DNA from: a virus
Strand: one strand, 5' to 3'
Length of the DNA stretch: 64,000 nucleotides
IMG/VR virus record: IMGVR_UViG_3300021197_000975
Location: 1-64,000 of that record
The position numbers and the translations under genes are program-made. The notes under the pieces were generated by a model. The model saw only the letters and a list, made by a program, of their open reading frames with translations, had not been told where the DNA came from and searched no databases. Positions 26,402-36,324 of this stretch are shown piece by piece (position 1 is the first letter of the stretch; every line of letters begins with the position of its first letter).

Positions 26402-29266
26402 ATGACTACAACTATTGAAAAAATATATGCTAGTGGCTCCGGTTATAATATCGCAAGCTTAAGTTGGACACCTGATATTACTACAATTGATTCTATGGGT
26501 GCATATCAGATTGTAATTTATGTCAAGAAGAGTGCTTCAGAATCAAGTGCAGAGTGGACTCAGCTAGAAAGATCTTCATGGATCTCTACTTATGATTCTA
26601 CATCTAAAACAGTAGACTTAAGTAACGCCACATACGTATCGGGTTCTAGTTCTGTTCCTGCTGCTATTACTAATACAGCAGATTCAGTTCGTTTCTTGAG
26701 GGTAACTTCATTAACTCCATTTAAATCCTTTACTGCCGGGGCCAAGCTTTCGGCATCAGATTTAACTACGGTTCATGATCAGTTATTCCATGCCGTGCAA
26801 GAAGAGGATGCCAATACTTCAGTTGATATCGCAGCTGAACGGACGTACTTGACAACTAACTATTATACAAAGACAGAAGTAGATACATTCTTCAGTAACT
26901 TAAATCTCTTTCCTGATTGGACAGTTGGTGCTTCTTATTTAGTAGGTGATGTTGTCTTATATAGTGGGAAGATTTGGTATGCAACGATAGATCATACAGC
27001 CGTTACAGGAGATCCTCCTGAGGTTGGAGATTCTAAGTGGACCACAGTTGCACCTGATGCAACGGTAGAAAACATTACATATATTAGAAAGTTTCCCGGT
27101 ATAAAAAGTACTCCACCTCTTTGGAATACTATTGTTCCTCAGCAGGCTACCGCAAAAGGTTTAGTACTTCAATACAATCCTGACCTTACAGCTACAGCAG
27201 ATCTTTTTCAGATCCAAGACTCTAGTCAAAATGTAAAAGTTAGATATAGTACTACTAATAAAATGATCTTCGATACTCAAGTAGATTTTAATACTACCCC
27301 TGAGTTTAATGATGATGTTAAAATGTTTCAGAGCACAACAGGTAAATCTTTATTTGTTGGCGTGGCTCCTACATCTGCTAGTCAGCCCAATGTGTTGGTG
27401 GGTACGTACCCCCGTGTTGTTATCAGCAGATCCGATGGTGACAATGCTTATCTTGAATGCCGTAAGGATGATGGGACTACTCACTTCCTTGTAGGACAGT
27501 CAGGGCTTGTAACCACCTTCTCTGGTTTCTATTCTAAGGATGATGCAAGATTCTTTGAAAACATATGGGGTGGAACAGCAGTGTATACATCACTGCCTAC
27601 CTTAACAGACAGTGGCGTAAGATCCGTTGGACTAACAGCAGGTGATAAGCATCTGTATGGTGATTTAAATATTCGTTTAGGTCACTGGTCTGGTAGTGCG
27701 TTTACCGAGAAGCTGACTATAGATGGATCTACAGGATCTATTGGAACTGAAAGCACTATCAATGCAGCTGGCACTATTACGAGCGATTCTATGGTGCAGG
27801 CAGATAAGGTTAGGCTTACACAGGCTGGAATGCAGAGTGCATCTTATCTTGGAACAAATTCCTCAGGAGATATTATAACTAAGACAGGCCCTGCTTACTC
27901 TAATAGTGTTAATTATGATGTTACTAACAATGATGGCAACGCTTTAGCGAATGCAGATCCTGTATACTTGGGCCGAAGTGAAACAGATGTAGTTAACTGG
28001 GCTTTGGCACAATCAAATGATGTAGATAAAGCATCGGTTGGTGTTATATCTAGCGTAGTATCTTACACGGAAAGCGTAGATGCTACAGGTAGAATTGATG
28101 CAGTCAGCCCAACAGCTTCTGCCTATCTAACTAAGACTTGCCAGATCTGTGATGGATCTGATGGCTCTAAGAAGTGTGTTACGTTTACTGCTGCTGGTTC
28201 AGCTGGTGGTAGCGGCACGGCTTGGAACTGGAACCTTGGTTCTATCACAGGCAACGCTACTTATGTGGATGCTTTAGATCTAGACGGTACAGCTAGTAGT
28301 AGTACAGCTAGAATAACAATTACAGTTCCTACTGCCGCTGGTGGTGCAGGGAGTGCTATTATTATTCAACTTTGTAATGACACTACTGGCAATACGTCAG
28401 CTGGTTCTGGAGTTATCGGTGTCGGTACATCAGGTGCTAGTGATGGCACAGTAGCTGAAGCTGTAGTTGATGCCTTCAATGGCGTAGACTCACATGGAAG
28501 AGTGAACTTCGGTAGTGGAACTAGCGCAAGTGGTATTGCAGGTCTTACAGCTACCTTGAGTGGCTCTGAAAAAGTAACATTAACTGCTTCCAATACGGGA
28601 ACTGATGGTAATAGTATTACTGTTGCAGATGTTGCTGGTGCTATTGTCGGTGATGGATCAGGAAGCCAGACTGTCACCTTGGCAGGAGGCTATGTACCTG
28701 AAGCCAAGATCGCGGAAAGAATTAAAGATGGTATTCAGGCTGCTGTTACCGCTGGTGATCTCCGTGTGTCTGTTGCTTGGTCAAGTGGCAATGAGTTTGT
28801 AACTTTAGCTAACACAAGGGCAGATGGAACTACTACTAGATCTATAGGAGATACTGGAAATGTCGATATGGTCTTAACAGGATCTGATTCTGCTATCTTC
28901 ACAACCACTGGAATGTCTGGTGGTGCAGATAAATGCGGAGATAATGATGGAACAGGAGGAACCTTCCCTTGTCAGGACTTTACTGTTACCTTCCAAGGTG
29001 CTGTATCTGGCTTTACAGGAAAGGTATGTAATTGTGCCAATGAGCATGGCACTTGTGGAGAAACTGGAACAGAAGCTGAATGTGATGAAGCGGGTGAGTT
29101 TACTTCTAACTTAAAGCCGGGTGATTGGTATTATGTTTCTGAAATTGGTAAGCTAAGGAACTGGAAGTGGCATACACTTGCATCCAGTAAAATAAATGAT
29201 CCTATTGGATTAGCACTTACCAGTGATATCTTAATGGTTATGCCTTATAGAGCAAATAAAACTTAG
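26402..29266 (+). CDS. Tail fibre protein (T7 gp17-type N-terminus)
   Basis: 954 residues. The first 160 residues match the gp17 attachment domain, including FTAGAKLSASDLTTVHDQLFHAVQEED. WTVGASYLVGDVVLYSGKIWYATIDHTA (about 178-205) is a carbohydrate-binding-like module common in fibres. Residues about 620-765 repeat the VPTAAGGAGS module of tail tube B. The C-terminal part includes Cys pairs (CNCANEHGTCGETGTEAECDE). It is the second protein with a gp17-like domain, suggesting a branched or two-fibre apparatus. Confidence 0.8.
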   Translation: MTTTIEKIYASGSGYNIASLSWTPDITTIDSMGAYQIVIYVKKSASESSAEWTQLERSSWISTYDSTSKTVDLSNATYVSGSSSVPAAITNTADSVRFLRVTSLTPFKSFTAGAKLSASDLTTVHDQLFHAVQEEDANTSVDIAAERTYLTTNYYTKTEVDTFFSNLNLFPDWTVGASYLVGDVVLYSGKIWYATIDHTAVTGDPPEVGDSKWTTVAPDATVENITYIRKFPGIKSTPPLWNTIVPQQATAKGLVLQYNPDLTATADLFQIQDSSQNVKVRYSTTNKMIFDTQVDFNTTPEFNDDVKMFQSTTGKSLFVGVAPTSASQPNVLVGTYPRVVISRSDGDNAYLECRKDDGTTHFLVGQSGLVTTFSGFYSKDDARFFENIWGGTAVYTSLPTLTDSGVRSVGLTAGDKHLYGDLNIRLGHWSGSAFTEKLTIDGSTGSIGTESTINAAGTITSDSMVQADKVRLTQAGMQSASYLGTNSSGDIITKTGPAYSNSVNYDVTNNDGNALANADPVYLGRSETDVVNWALAQSNDVDKASVGVISSVVSYTESVDATGRIDAVSPTASAYLTKTCQICDGSDGSKKCVTFTAAGSAGGSGTAWNWNLGSITGNATYVDALDLDGTASSSTARITITVPTAAGGAGSAIIIQLCNDTTGNTSAGSGVIGVGTSGASDGTVAEAVVDAFNGVDSHGRVNFGSGTSASGIAGLTATLSGSEKVTLTASNTGTDGNSITVADVAGAIVGDGSGSQTVTLAGGYVPEAKIAERIKDGIQAAVTAGDLRVSVAWSSGNEFVTLANTRADGTTTRSIGDTGNVDMVLTGSDSAIFTTTGMSGGADKCGDNDGTGGTFPCQDFTVTFQGAVSGFTGKVCNCANEHGTCGETGTEAECDEAGEFTSNLKPGDWYYVSEIGKLRNWKWHTLASSKINDPIGLALTSDILMVMPYRANKT

Positions 29267-29275
29267 GAGAACTAA

Positions 29276-30481
29276 ATGGCTTACGGAAATAATAATGCAA
29301 TAATCGAACCTTTGCCAAATCAAGGCACAGCATGCAACCAGTGCGGTCCTCTTGTATTGAACCCCAAAGGTATAGAACGTGGAGAAACTGGTACATCTTC
29401 TGTGTTTGTTGGTTTATTTAAAAATGATCCTGCAACAGACCAGATGTCAGGTGTAAACCCTAGTGCTTTATTTACAACTGGTGTTGGTAGACCAGAGTTT
29501 ACTTTAACTATTCAGAATATGACAGATGATGATGATAGTTCCTATATTAAATCTCTTATGTCACCTACTTATACACAGTCAGAGTTGTTTAAGAACTCAG
29601 CTGGTACTATTTCTTTGCAGAATAGTGGGTCAATATTAACAGGGCTGACTGCCAATGGTAATGTAACAGCTACTGGTACTCTCAATCTTTCTTCTTCATC
29701 CGCAACTCATACAATTACAAAACATCTTTCGGTAGGTGAAAACTTAACCGTAGGTGGTGACCTTACGGTAGATGGTGGAATGACTATCTTTCAAGATAAA
29801 ACGGTAAAGAATAATTTAACGGTTGAAGGAAATACCACCCTTAGTACCAATAGTAGCGCGATTACTGAGATATATGGCAACACAACCTTTAAAGATGAAA
29901 ACTTAGTTAAGTTTGATAATGGTCTTTCAATTGTTGGAGGCACGCTTGAGATGAACGCACGCACTTTAAACAGTGCAGGAACTATTACCACAACCGGAAC
30001 GGTAGCAGCAGGCGTGGGAGACTTTACAAATGCTCTCGTTGACACTCCTCCCTCCGTTGACAAGAGTGTTGTAAGAAGAGTAGATATTAATATAGGTACT
30101 TCTATAAGTAGCACATTCAACCAACCTAAGGTAGTTGTAGCAGGTGGTTATATTACAGGTATAACCGAAGGGACTAATGAAAACGCTACTTCACATGGCG
30201 GCTATCATGCAACCTCCACGCTTACCACAGACGCTCCTGCCACTGGATCATCCGCCGCAGGTGCTATCAGTGCAGAAATGGTAAAGGGTGTTAGAAGAGA
30301 TGCTCCTGTTCTTAAGGGGCCTATCAAGATTACTGATAGCTCTAGTAACTACACTCACGCTGATGCTACACATGGCGATGGTACATATACTGGAGATTTA
30401 TTTAAAATTATTGGATCAACAGAAGAGCCTGATGTAGATGGCCCGGCATACCAAGTTATATTTAGAAAGGCAACTACGTGA
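29276..30481 (+). CDS. Fibre-associated beta-rich protein
   Basis: 401 residues. The middle has short repeats LTVGGDLTVDGGMT...NNLTVEGNTTL, the beta-helix-like pattern typical of phage fibre shafts. The N-terminus has CNQCGP. The C-terminal 60 residues form a short domain ending DGPAYQVIFRKATT. Probably a fibre shaft or accessory tail protein attached to one of the two gp17-type proteins. A GTGA overlap couples it to the next gene. Confidence 0.65.
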   Translation: MAYGNNNAIIEPLPNQGTACNQCGPLVLNPKGIERGETGTSSVFVGLFKNDPATDQMSGVNPSALFTTGVGRPEFTLTIQNMTDDDDSSYIKSLMSPTYTQSELFKNSAGTISLQNSGSILTGLTANGNVTATGTLNLSSSSATHTITKHLSVGENLTVGGDLTVDGGMTIFQDKTVKNNLTVEGNTTLSTNSSAITEIYGNTTFKDENLVKFDNGLSIVGGTLEMNARTLNSAGTITTTGTVAAGVGDFTNALVDTPPSVDKSVVRRVDINIGTSISSTFNQPKVVVAGGYITGITEGTNENATSHGGYHATSTLTTDAPATGSSAAGAISAEMVKGVRRDAPVLKGPIKITDSSSNYTHADATHGDGTYTGDLFKIIGSTEEPDVDGPAYQVIFRKATT

Positions 30482-32943
30482 CAGATCCTAATCAGCAGAA
30501 CAGACTATGGTTTAGAGACACTAATGGTAAAATCTATGATGACACTACTGGAGAATATAAAGATGACACAGTAATGGATAAGATTTTTATACGTGACCCT
30601 GCTGATGACTACTATCATGAAGGTTTAGAGAAGACTGTTACTCCTGCCACAGAAATAACAAAGGTATGGATACGTGATGAAACAGGAGCTCTTCAAATAA
30701 TGTACCCCACTACAATAGATCCCCAGAATACACTAATTCAAACTATAGTATGGGACCATTTTTGCCAGCTTGAACAGGGAGATCTAGATTTTGGAATATC
30801 AATCCATCCCTCCTTTGTTTCTTCATGGAATTATCTTCCTATTGAAAGCATCGGCTCTCCTGTTGGTAGTGATGAAGATAAAGTAGGAACTTCTATCTAT
30901 CATTTCAGAAGTGGTGGAGTAAGGAACCCTGATTATGGGAATTATATATGGAATACAACAGCCACAAGTACCCCTCCTTTGCTAAGTAGGGAATGGGGGT
31001 ATGTTGGTAGTGTTGTTAGGCGGATACCTAAGATAAATACTACAGCTTCTTGTCCAGTTGAGTGGGTTAGTTTGATGTATACTCGTCCAGCTCTTAGGAA
31101 ATTCTACCAAGGGTGGAATGTAAACTCAGATACTTGGGCATGGACAAGAGAAGCCGGAAGTCATACGCTTGAAGAGTATCCAGTAGAGGATAACGTACCT
31201 TATCTTACAAATGTACCGGGGTTAGCTGTTGATTTAGAATATTATGAATACATTCCACAAGGAATTAAAGGAACAAGTGTTAGTAATCAATTCAGCTTAA
31301 CAGGAAACCCTGTGGCTACCACTAAACCATGTGACTGTGGTGTGACAAGTAATTTAAATGCATTCGGTTGGCCTACGTCTAGTGAAAACACTCCTGATCT
31401 ATCTACGTTTGGTGAGCTTCCGAGAAATACATCAAGCCCCGAAGAGTTTACATACCAAGATCTTGATACATCCCTCCCTTACATGCGTATTGATCAACGC
31501 AATGGCTCAGTTAACCCCCCAGATGCTAAGACAGGTCGTTGGGTTGTGATAGATCCAGCAAAAGAACCTTACGCTTCCCAGTGGCCCAACGCTACACACA
31601 CTACTAGTACCCCCTGTAGTGGGTCTACTCATCAAAACTTGTGTAATCTATCTACAGCAAATACTGAAAAAGAGTATATTGTTGCGTTTGTCGCTAACTG
31701 GCAATCGGATGGTTCTACAAGATATGAATTTGATTATACTGTAGATAATATGGGTGCTGACTTCTACAGCACGACGGCAAGTGTTTCCCCTCGGTGGGAT
31801 TCTTGGGACGGGGATGGGTATGTCTTTTTATTTATGCGTTTTACTTCTAGTACTTTCAATCACACTGATACTGATCACGGATATCCGAGACCCCCCGTAA
31901 TGAGGGAGTTTTGGATACAGCCTAAAGCGTGGAAGTATGTCAATGGAACTGGTACAGCTTGGTCAAGTAATTATATTGGTATTGTATTGGAATCTTTACC
32001 TTCAATGTACACTGTCCCATGTAGTATGGATAGTAATACTAGTGACATTTTGAATATTCACCACGCTATGCAGACATTACCTAAGTATTATTACTGGAAC
32101 ATGCCAATACCTAAGTGTACTGGAGAGACCTATAGTAGTGATAAGACTACCGTATCAGGATCTTCAGGGGATCATGAACATTTTTATGGAACATACCCTG
32201 CATATGTGGATTGGACAGACAGTACAGGGCGGGTTGATCTCATGGGGTGCGGTAATTCATCCTTTGGTGGTTTTGATCCTGCTCCAAGTACGTGGGGATC
32301 TAACAATTGTAGCGATGAATCGTGCATTAACCATGTTTATAGTATAGATTTGCTCAAGTTTAATAAACATTTTGGATCTATGTCTGGTTTCCCTTATGGT
32401 ATTGGACATGGGTACGGTAGAAAATACCTTAGTCCTCAGCCAGCTTGTGCATGCACCGCTAACAATAGTGGTTCTATATCTGGTTTCTCAGATTATCCTG
32501 AACTCAACTGCCCCTGCCCAGAAGCATATGAAGTTGGTGGATCTACCGGATATGAGTGCGGTGAAATATCAGCACAGCCAACAGGCGGTTACATGTTAGA
32601 TAAAACAAATACAAATACTGTAGGTGACTGGACCGTAACAGATTGGTCTACGCTTGGCTGGAAGAAAGCTTGGTGTGGAGATCCTGATGATATATCATAC
32701 CCCGGAGGTGGCGTGTGTGGTTGTTCTAGGGACAGAATAAGTGAATGTAATAGACCTGATCTTATAGATAATATGCCGGGATGCAACTCCCCAACTTGTT
32801 GGGATTGTTTATCTTTTATGAGTGGCTTTGGTAATGAGCAACTGGCATATTGTAATGAATTAGGTTGGGATCAGGGGTGTATAGATGCTTTGCTATTATA
32901 TTGTAGCTATAACCCAATAACAAATACGTGTACTAATCCGTAA
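30478..32943 (+). CDS. Large tail-block protein with cysteine-rich C-terminus
   Basis: 821 residues, GTG start overlapping the previous stop. Aromatic and Thr/Ser-rich, without recognised domains. Cysteines accumulate toward the C-terminus (CACTANNSG, NCPCPEAYE, CGCSRDRISEC, CNSPTCWDCLSF), echoing the Cys-rich block of the 1545-residue fibre. Placed last in the fibre block, it is a candidate receptor-binding tip. Function inferred from position only. Confidence 0.6.
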   Translation: MTDPNQQNRLWFRDTNGKIYDDTTGEYKDDTVMDKIFIRDPADDYYHEGLEKTVTPATEITKVWIRDETGALQIMYPTTIDPQNTLIQTIVWDHFCQLEQGDLDFGISIHPSFVSSWNYLPIESIGSPVGSDEDKVGTSIYHFRSGGVRNPDYGNYIWNTTATSTPPLLSREWGYVGSVVRRIPKINTTASCPVEWVSLMYTRPALRKFYQGWNVNSDTWAWTREAGSHTLEEYPVEDNVPYLTNVPGLAVDLEYYEYIPQGIKGTSVSNQFSLTGNPVATTKPCDCGVTSNLNAFGWPTSSENTPDLSTFGELPRNTSSPEEFTYQDLDTSLPYMRIDQRNGSVNPPDAKTGRWVVIDPAKEPYASQWPNATHTTSTPCSGSTHQNLCNLSTANTEKEYIVAFVANWQSDGSTRYEFDYTVDNMGADFYSTTASVSPRWDSWDGDGYVFLFMRFTSSTFNHTDTDHGYPRPPVMREFWIQPKAWKYVNGTGTAWSSNYIGIVLESLPSMYTVPCSMDSNTSDILNIHHAMQTLPKYYYWNMPIPKCTGETYSSDKTTVSGSSGDHEHFYGTYPAYVDWTDSTGRVDLMGCGNSSFGGFDPAPSTWGSNNCSDESCINHVYSIDLLKFNKHFGSMSGFPYGIGHGYGRKYLSPQPACACTANNSGSISGFSDYPELNCPCPEAYEVGGSTGYECGEISAQPTGGYMLDKTNTNTVGDWTVTDWSTLGWKKAWCGDPDDISYPGGGVCGCSRDRISECNRPDLIDNMPGCNSPTCWDCLSFMSGFGNEQLAYCNELGWDQGCIDALLLYCSYNPITNTCTNP

Positions 32944-32954
32944 TAGGGGGGGTT

Positions 32955-33227
32955 ATGTCTGATAAATCAAAAGAAGCTGCATCTGTATTACAGTTATTGC
33001 AGATTATTGTATTAGCAATTGGTTTGGGAGGTATCTTTTTAAGAGCAGGCCAAGCTGAAACTAGAATAAATCACAATATTAGTGAGCTTACAGAGCTTAA
33101 AGTTATTGTCCAAGACCTGACTAAGACTCAGATCCAACTAGCTACTTCAGATGCTAGACATACGACAATGCTAGAAAGCTTAAAGAATAGGATGGACAAA
33201 CTTGAGACACTTACTAGGAACAATTAG
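32955..33227 (+). CDS. Single-span membrane protein with coiled coil (possible holin or spanin partner)
   Basis: 90 residues after a strong GGGGGG/GGTT region. Residues about 11-30 (VLQLLQIIVLAIGLGGIFL) are a membrane helix. Residues 40-88 are a heptad-like coiled coil (ELKVIVQDLTKTQIQL...MLESLKNRMDKLETL). An N-terminal anchor plus coiled coil fits an inner-membrane spanin or XhlA-like protein. The next gene, which starts inside it, has a lipoprotein signal, as in overlapping Rz/Rz1 pairs, but no endolysin is adjacent. Confidence 0.55.
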   Translation: MSDKSKEAASVLQLLQIIVLAIGLGGIFLRAGQAETRINHNISELTELKVIVQDLTKTQIQLATSDARHTTMLESLKNRMDKLETLTRNN

Positions 33228-33609
33228 TTTGTTTGTTATGTTTGCAGTAGGGGGCTGTTTTACAAGCCCTCCTAAGGTGGTGTCTACTTCACCAATACCA
33301 ATAGACTTGCCCACATCTCTAGAACAGGTACACGGTTTAGAAAATCTGTCTCTATTAAGTGCGATTGGGGGATTGTGTCTCGTTGCAGGCATGGCTTTAT
33401 TAGTTATTTCAAAAGGAACTATGGGATGGAGACCCGTCATAGGCGGTATCATTCTAATAACAGTTAACTATCTTATTGCCCTATATGCCGATTGGTTATT
33501 TATTCCCGTCCTGATTGTAACAGGAGCTATAAGTTTAGCATGGGGATGGAAGACTGTCAAAGGTATTATCAAGGGAAAGAAAGATGGTTTATTTACAAGG
33601 AGAAAATAA
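33202..33609 (+). CDS. Putative lipoprotein with several membrane helices
   Basis: 135 residues from TTG 33202, overlapping its neighbour by 26 bases. ATG 33238 would remove most of the signal peptide. The N-terminus LLGTISLFVMFAVGGC is a signal with a lipobox-like VGG-C, followed by TSPPKV. Three further hydrophobic stretches (LLSAIGGLCLVAGMALLVI, PVIGGIILITVNYLIALYA, LFIPVLIVTGAISLAWGW) precede a Lys-rich end. Unusual for an Rz1 lipoprotein, which is short and soluble. It could be a holin with an acylated N-terminus. Confidence 0.5.
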   Translation: MRHLLGTISLFVMFAVGGCFTSPPKVVSTSPIPIDLPTSLEQVHGLENLSLLSAIGGLCLVAGMALLVISKGTMGWRPVIGGIILITVNYLIALYADWLFIPVLIVTGAISLAWGWKTVKGIIKGKKDGLFTRRK

Positions 33610-33720
33610 ATGGATGCGTTTTTAGGTTCGATCTGGTTTAGTATTATGGTTGGTTTAGTTGGATATATTATCGGCAGCGTTATGCCTGTCTCCAAGATTA
33701 AGGAGAAGTTAGGTGGCTAA
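33610..33720 (+). CDS. 36-residue single-helix membrane peptide
   Basis: ATG directly follows the previous TAA and the stop overlaps the next GTG start by 8 bases. The sequence is one hydrophobic helix (FLGSIWFSIMVGLVGYIIGSV) and a basic tail (KIKEKLGG). Gap-free packing and composition support a real gene. A very small holin or pinholin-like protein is possible. Confidence 0.5.
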   Translation: MDAFLGSIWFSIMVGLVGYIIGSVMPVSKIKEKLGG

Positions 33721-33937
33721 GACCAAGGTAGATCAGTTGAATGAAATGCTTCTCGACGCTTTGATTACGGATCTTCAGGATCCTGATAGAAGAGGGCCGG
33801 GACTTTACACCGTTGTTCGCGGTGTTGTAAATGATAATAGGGAAATGATTGATCAGATCCCTCAAGAAACAATTGAAAGGGTGACTGAAGCTATGGCTGA
33901 AGCAGTCCCTTTTAAGTTTAAGGAAGCAACTTTATAA
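33713..33937 (+). CDS. Small terminase subunit (T7 gp18-like)
   Basis: 74 residues, GTG start. The segment LNEMLLDALITDLQDPDRRGPGLYTVVRGVVNDNREMI parallels T7 gp18 (LEMLDTAMAQRMLADL then a similar RRSPQLY pattern). It directly precedes the large terminase, sharing one base. It should recognise phage DNA and help load the motor. Shorter than gp18 (89 residues). Confidence 0.75.
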   Translation: MAKTKVDQLNEMLLDALITDLQDPDRRGPGLYTVVRGVVNDNREMIDQIPQETIERVTEAMAEAVPFKFKEATL

Positions 33938-35598
33938 TGGAAATACCCCAAGAAGTATTGCAAGATTTTCGTAATCATGTTTTCTTTGCTATGAAATACC
34001 TTGGATTGGGTGAACCAACTCCTATGCAGTATGAGATAGCAAGGCAATTACAAGAAGGACCCACTGATTTTATCATGGCAGCTGGCCGGGGTACAGGAAA
34101 ATCTACACTTACTGCAATATTTGCTTCTTGGTTTTTGTTATGTAATCCTGACAAGACAGTCATGGTCCTCTCAGCTACTCAGCAGAAGGCTATTGAGTTT
34201 GTCTCTCAGACTAGGAAGATCCTGACAGTTGTTCCGTACTGTAAAGAGATGGCTCCGGGCGATCATACTAAGGATTCAGCCCTTGGATTCAACATTGAAA
34301 CACGGACTACATTTACTCAGGATATGTCCTGCACCGCACGAGGCTCTACGAGCCAGCTGACGGGCCTCCACGCCGATCTTTGTATCTGTGATGACGTTGA
34401 GATCTCCACAAATACACAGACGGCAGAGGCCCGTGAGAGCCTCCTGCACAAGCTCACAGAACTAGAGTCTATTCGTAACAAAGGCTCACGAGTTCTGTTC
34501 TTAGGAACCCCTCATTCCAGTGAGTCAATCTATACTGTACTGAGAGAGGCGTACCCTATTGTAAAATACCCCGCTCTGATGCCAGACCCTACTATTCAGG
34601 GGCAAGCTCAAGATGTAGCTGATTGGATATGGGATCTTGGGCTACAGCCCGGTGATTCTACCCAACCAGAGCGGTTTGATGAAGAGATGTTGATGGACCG
34701 TAAGGCTAAGATTGGTCCCTCGGCCTTTGCTCTTCAATATATGCTGGATACTTCATTGGCTGACGCTGATAAGTATCCTTTAAAACTATCAGATCTCGTT
34801 GTCTTTGATGTAGATCTGGAAGAAGCTCCTGAAAAGGTTGTATGGCAGGGGCAGAATAGTAATAAGAAGCTCCCTAGTTGGGGACTAAGTGGTGATATGA
34901 TCATGGAACCCATGTATGTTGCTACTGATTACCTCCCCTACACCCATAGGCACATGGTTGTAGACCCATCAGGCAGGGGTAAAGATGAAACTGCTGTCTG
35001 TGTTGCCTCCACGCTAGGAGGAATGATATATATCCATGAGCTTACGGGTTGGGAGGGAGGATACAATGATGCTGTCCTTAAGAAGATAGCAAAGTTGGCT
35101 AACGAATACAGTTTAAAACTAGTAAGAGTTGAATCTAACTTTGGTGATGGCTTGTTTGCAAAAGTTCTTGCCCCCATTTTATTAGATTACTGTGGCCCAA
35201 TAGCTATTGAAGAGTTTAGGGTAGCTGGTTTTAAGGAAAAAAGAATGATAGAAACTTTAGAACCTGTCATGTCTCAGCATCGACTTTGCTGGGACAGAAG
35301 GGTAGCTAAGGATGAAAAGAATCAAATTCAATTAACTCGCCTTTGTGAAATTAGGGGTGCATTGAAACATGATGACCGGGTTGATGCGTTATCATCTGCG
35401 GTTGATTACTACAAAGATCATATGTCTTTGGATACTGACAAGGTTGTTGGAATTAATAAACAAAAATCTTGGGAAAAAATGGTAGACAAGTGGGCTAATG
35501 ATTTCAGGGCAGGAGATTACGTACCACATAGTGGGGCGATTAGAGAAACTTCTCGCACAAATAAACCAAAACGTATAGGAGGACAGTGGGGATGGTAA
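33937..35598 (+). CDS. Large terminase subunit (T7 gp19-like)
   Basis: 553 residues (T7 gp19 is 586). ATPase Walker A is GRGTGKS at 50-56, Walker B is ICDDVE with Asp152/153, then a coupling-type segment FLGTPHS. The C-terminal nuclease has VVDPSGRGKDE (Asp343) and later acidic residues, with HDDRVDALS near the end. It cuts concatemers and pumps DNA through the portal. Its stop overlaps the next gene. Confidence 0.95.
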   Translation: MEIPQEVLQDFRNHVFFAMKYLGLGEPTPMQYEIARQLQEGPTDFIMAAGRGTGKSTLTAIFASWFLLCNPDKTVMVLSATQQKAIEFVSQTRKILTVVPYCKEMAPGDHTKDSALGFNIETRTTFTQDMSCTARGSTSQLTGLHADLCICDDVEISTNTQTAEARESLLHKLTELESIRNKGSRVLFLGTPHSSESIYTVLREAYPIVKYPALMPDPTIQGQAQDVADWIWDLGLQPGDSTQPERFDEEMLMDRKAKIGPSAFALQYMLDTSLADADKYPLKLSDLVVFDVDLEEAPEKVVWQGQNSNKKLPSWGLSGDMIMEPMYVATDYLPYTHRHMVVDPSGRGKDETAVCVASTLGGMIYIHELTGWEGGYNDAVLKKIAKLANEYSLKLVRVESNFGDGLFAKVLAPILLDYCGPIAIEEFRVAGFKEKRMIETLEPVMSQHRLCWDRRVAKDEKNQIQLTRLCEIRGALKHDDRVDALSSAVDYYKDHMSLDTDKVVGINKQKSWEKMVDKWANDFRAGDYVPHSGAIRETSRTNKPKRIGGQWGW

Positions 35599-36320
35599 TA
35601 GATTTTAAGGAAATAGTAGGATGTATACTACTTGTAGGCCTTAGTGTAATTATTGGAGAGCTTATCCCTACTGATGATACAGTTTTATATGGGTTCTTTC
35701 CTATTGCCATGGGAGCAATGATGGGAATAAGTGCTTTAGCTCAAGGAATTGGCGGTAGTGCCAAGGCTGCCGCAGCTAATCAACAAGCCCAACAGCAACA
35801 TACTGAACAACTCATTAATAAATCCTATGCGAATGGACGGGAGATTTTTCAAGCTGTTCATAGTGAAATGCAACAGGCAAAAAGAAATAGGGAAATTGCT
35901 GAATCAGCTCACCTTTTTAAAGCAGAATCAATGGCAGATCTTGGAAGACAGAATGCTTATCTGCAAAATGAACTAAGTAGTACATTAGGTAATAATCAAG
36001 CCGTTCTCTCCTCCTCACTAGCTGCACAGAATTCAGTTGGTGGTACTGCAAAGGTCGTACAAAAATCTTTATTATTAAAAGGGCTCAGTGGCGTAATGAA
36101 TTTAGAAGAAAATGAACGCAAGGCTGCTAAGAATATTGACCGGCAGTTTAGTAATATGATGTCACAAAGAACTCAAGATGTATACATCCCGAATATTAAC
36201 GGGGTTGGTCCTCCTCCTGTTCAGCAAGATACAACAATGCCCCTTATTAGCGGTGTCATTGGTGGTGTTGCATCAGGAATGGGTGGCTTTGCGAGCGGCA
36301 CATCAGCCGGGTTAGGATAA
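35592..36320 (+). CDS. Internal virion protein (T7 gp14-like)
   Basis: 242 residues from ATG 35592, about nine bases after AGGAGG; the GTG at 35586 is too close. The hydrophobic N-terminus (EIVGCILLVGLSVIIGELI, then GFFPIAMGAMMGISALAQGI) is followed by a long Gln/Ala/Glu helix (NQQAQQQHTEQLINKSYANGREIFQAVHSEMQQA) and a Gly-rich tail. This is the layout of gp14, which is ejected to form the outer-membrane pore. Position before the two large core proteins agrees. Confidence 0.75.
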   Translation: MVIDFKEIVGCILLVGLSVIIGELIPTDDTVLYGFFPIAMGAMMGISALAQGIGGSAKAAAANQQAQQQHTEQLINKSYANGREIFQAVHSEMQQAKRNREIAESAHLFKAESMADLGRQNAYLQNELSSTLGNNQAVLSSSLAAQNSVGGTAKVVQKSLLLKGLSGVMNLEENERKAAKNIDRQFSNMMSQRTQDVYIPNINGVGPPPVQQDTTMPLISGVIGGVASGMGGFASGTSAGLG

Positions 36321-36324
36321 ATAA

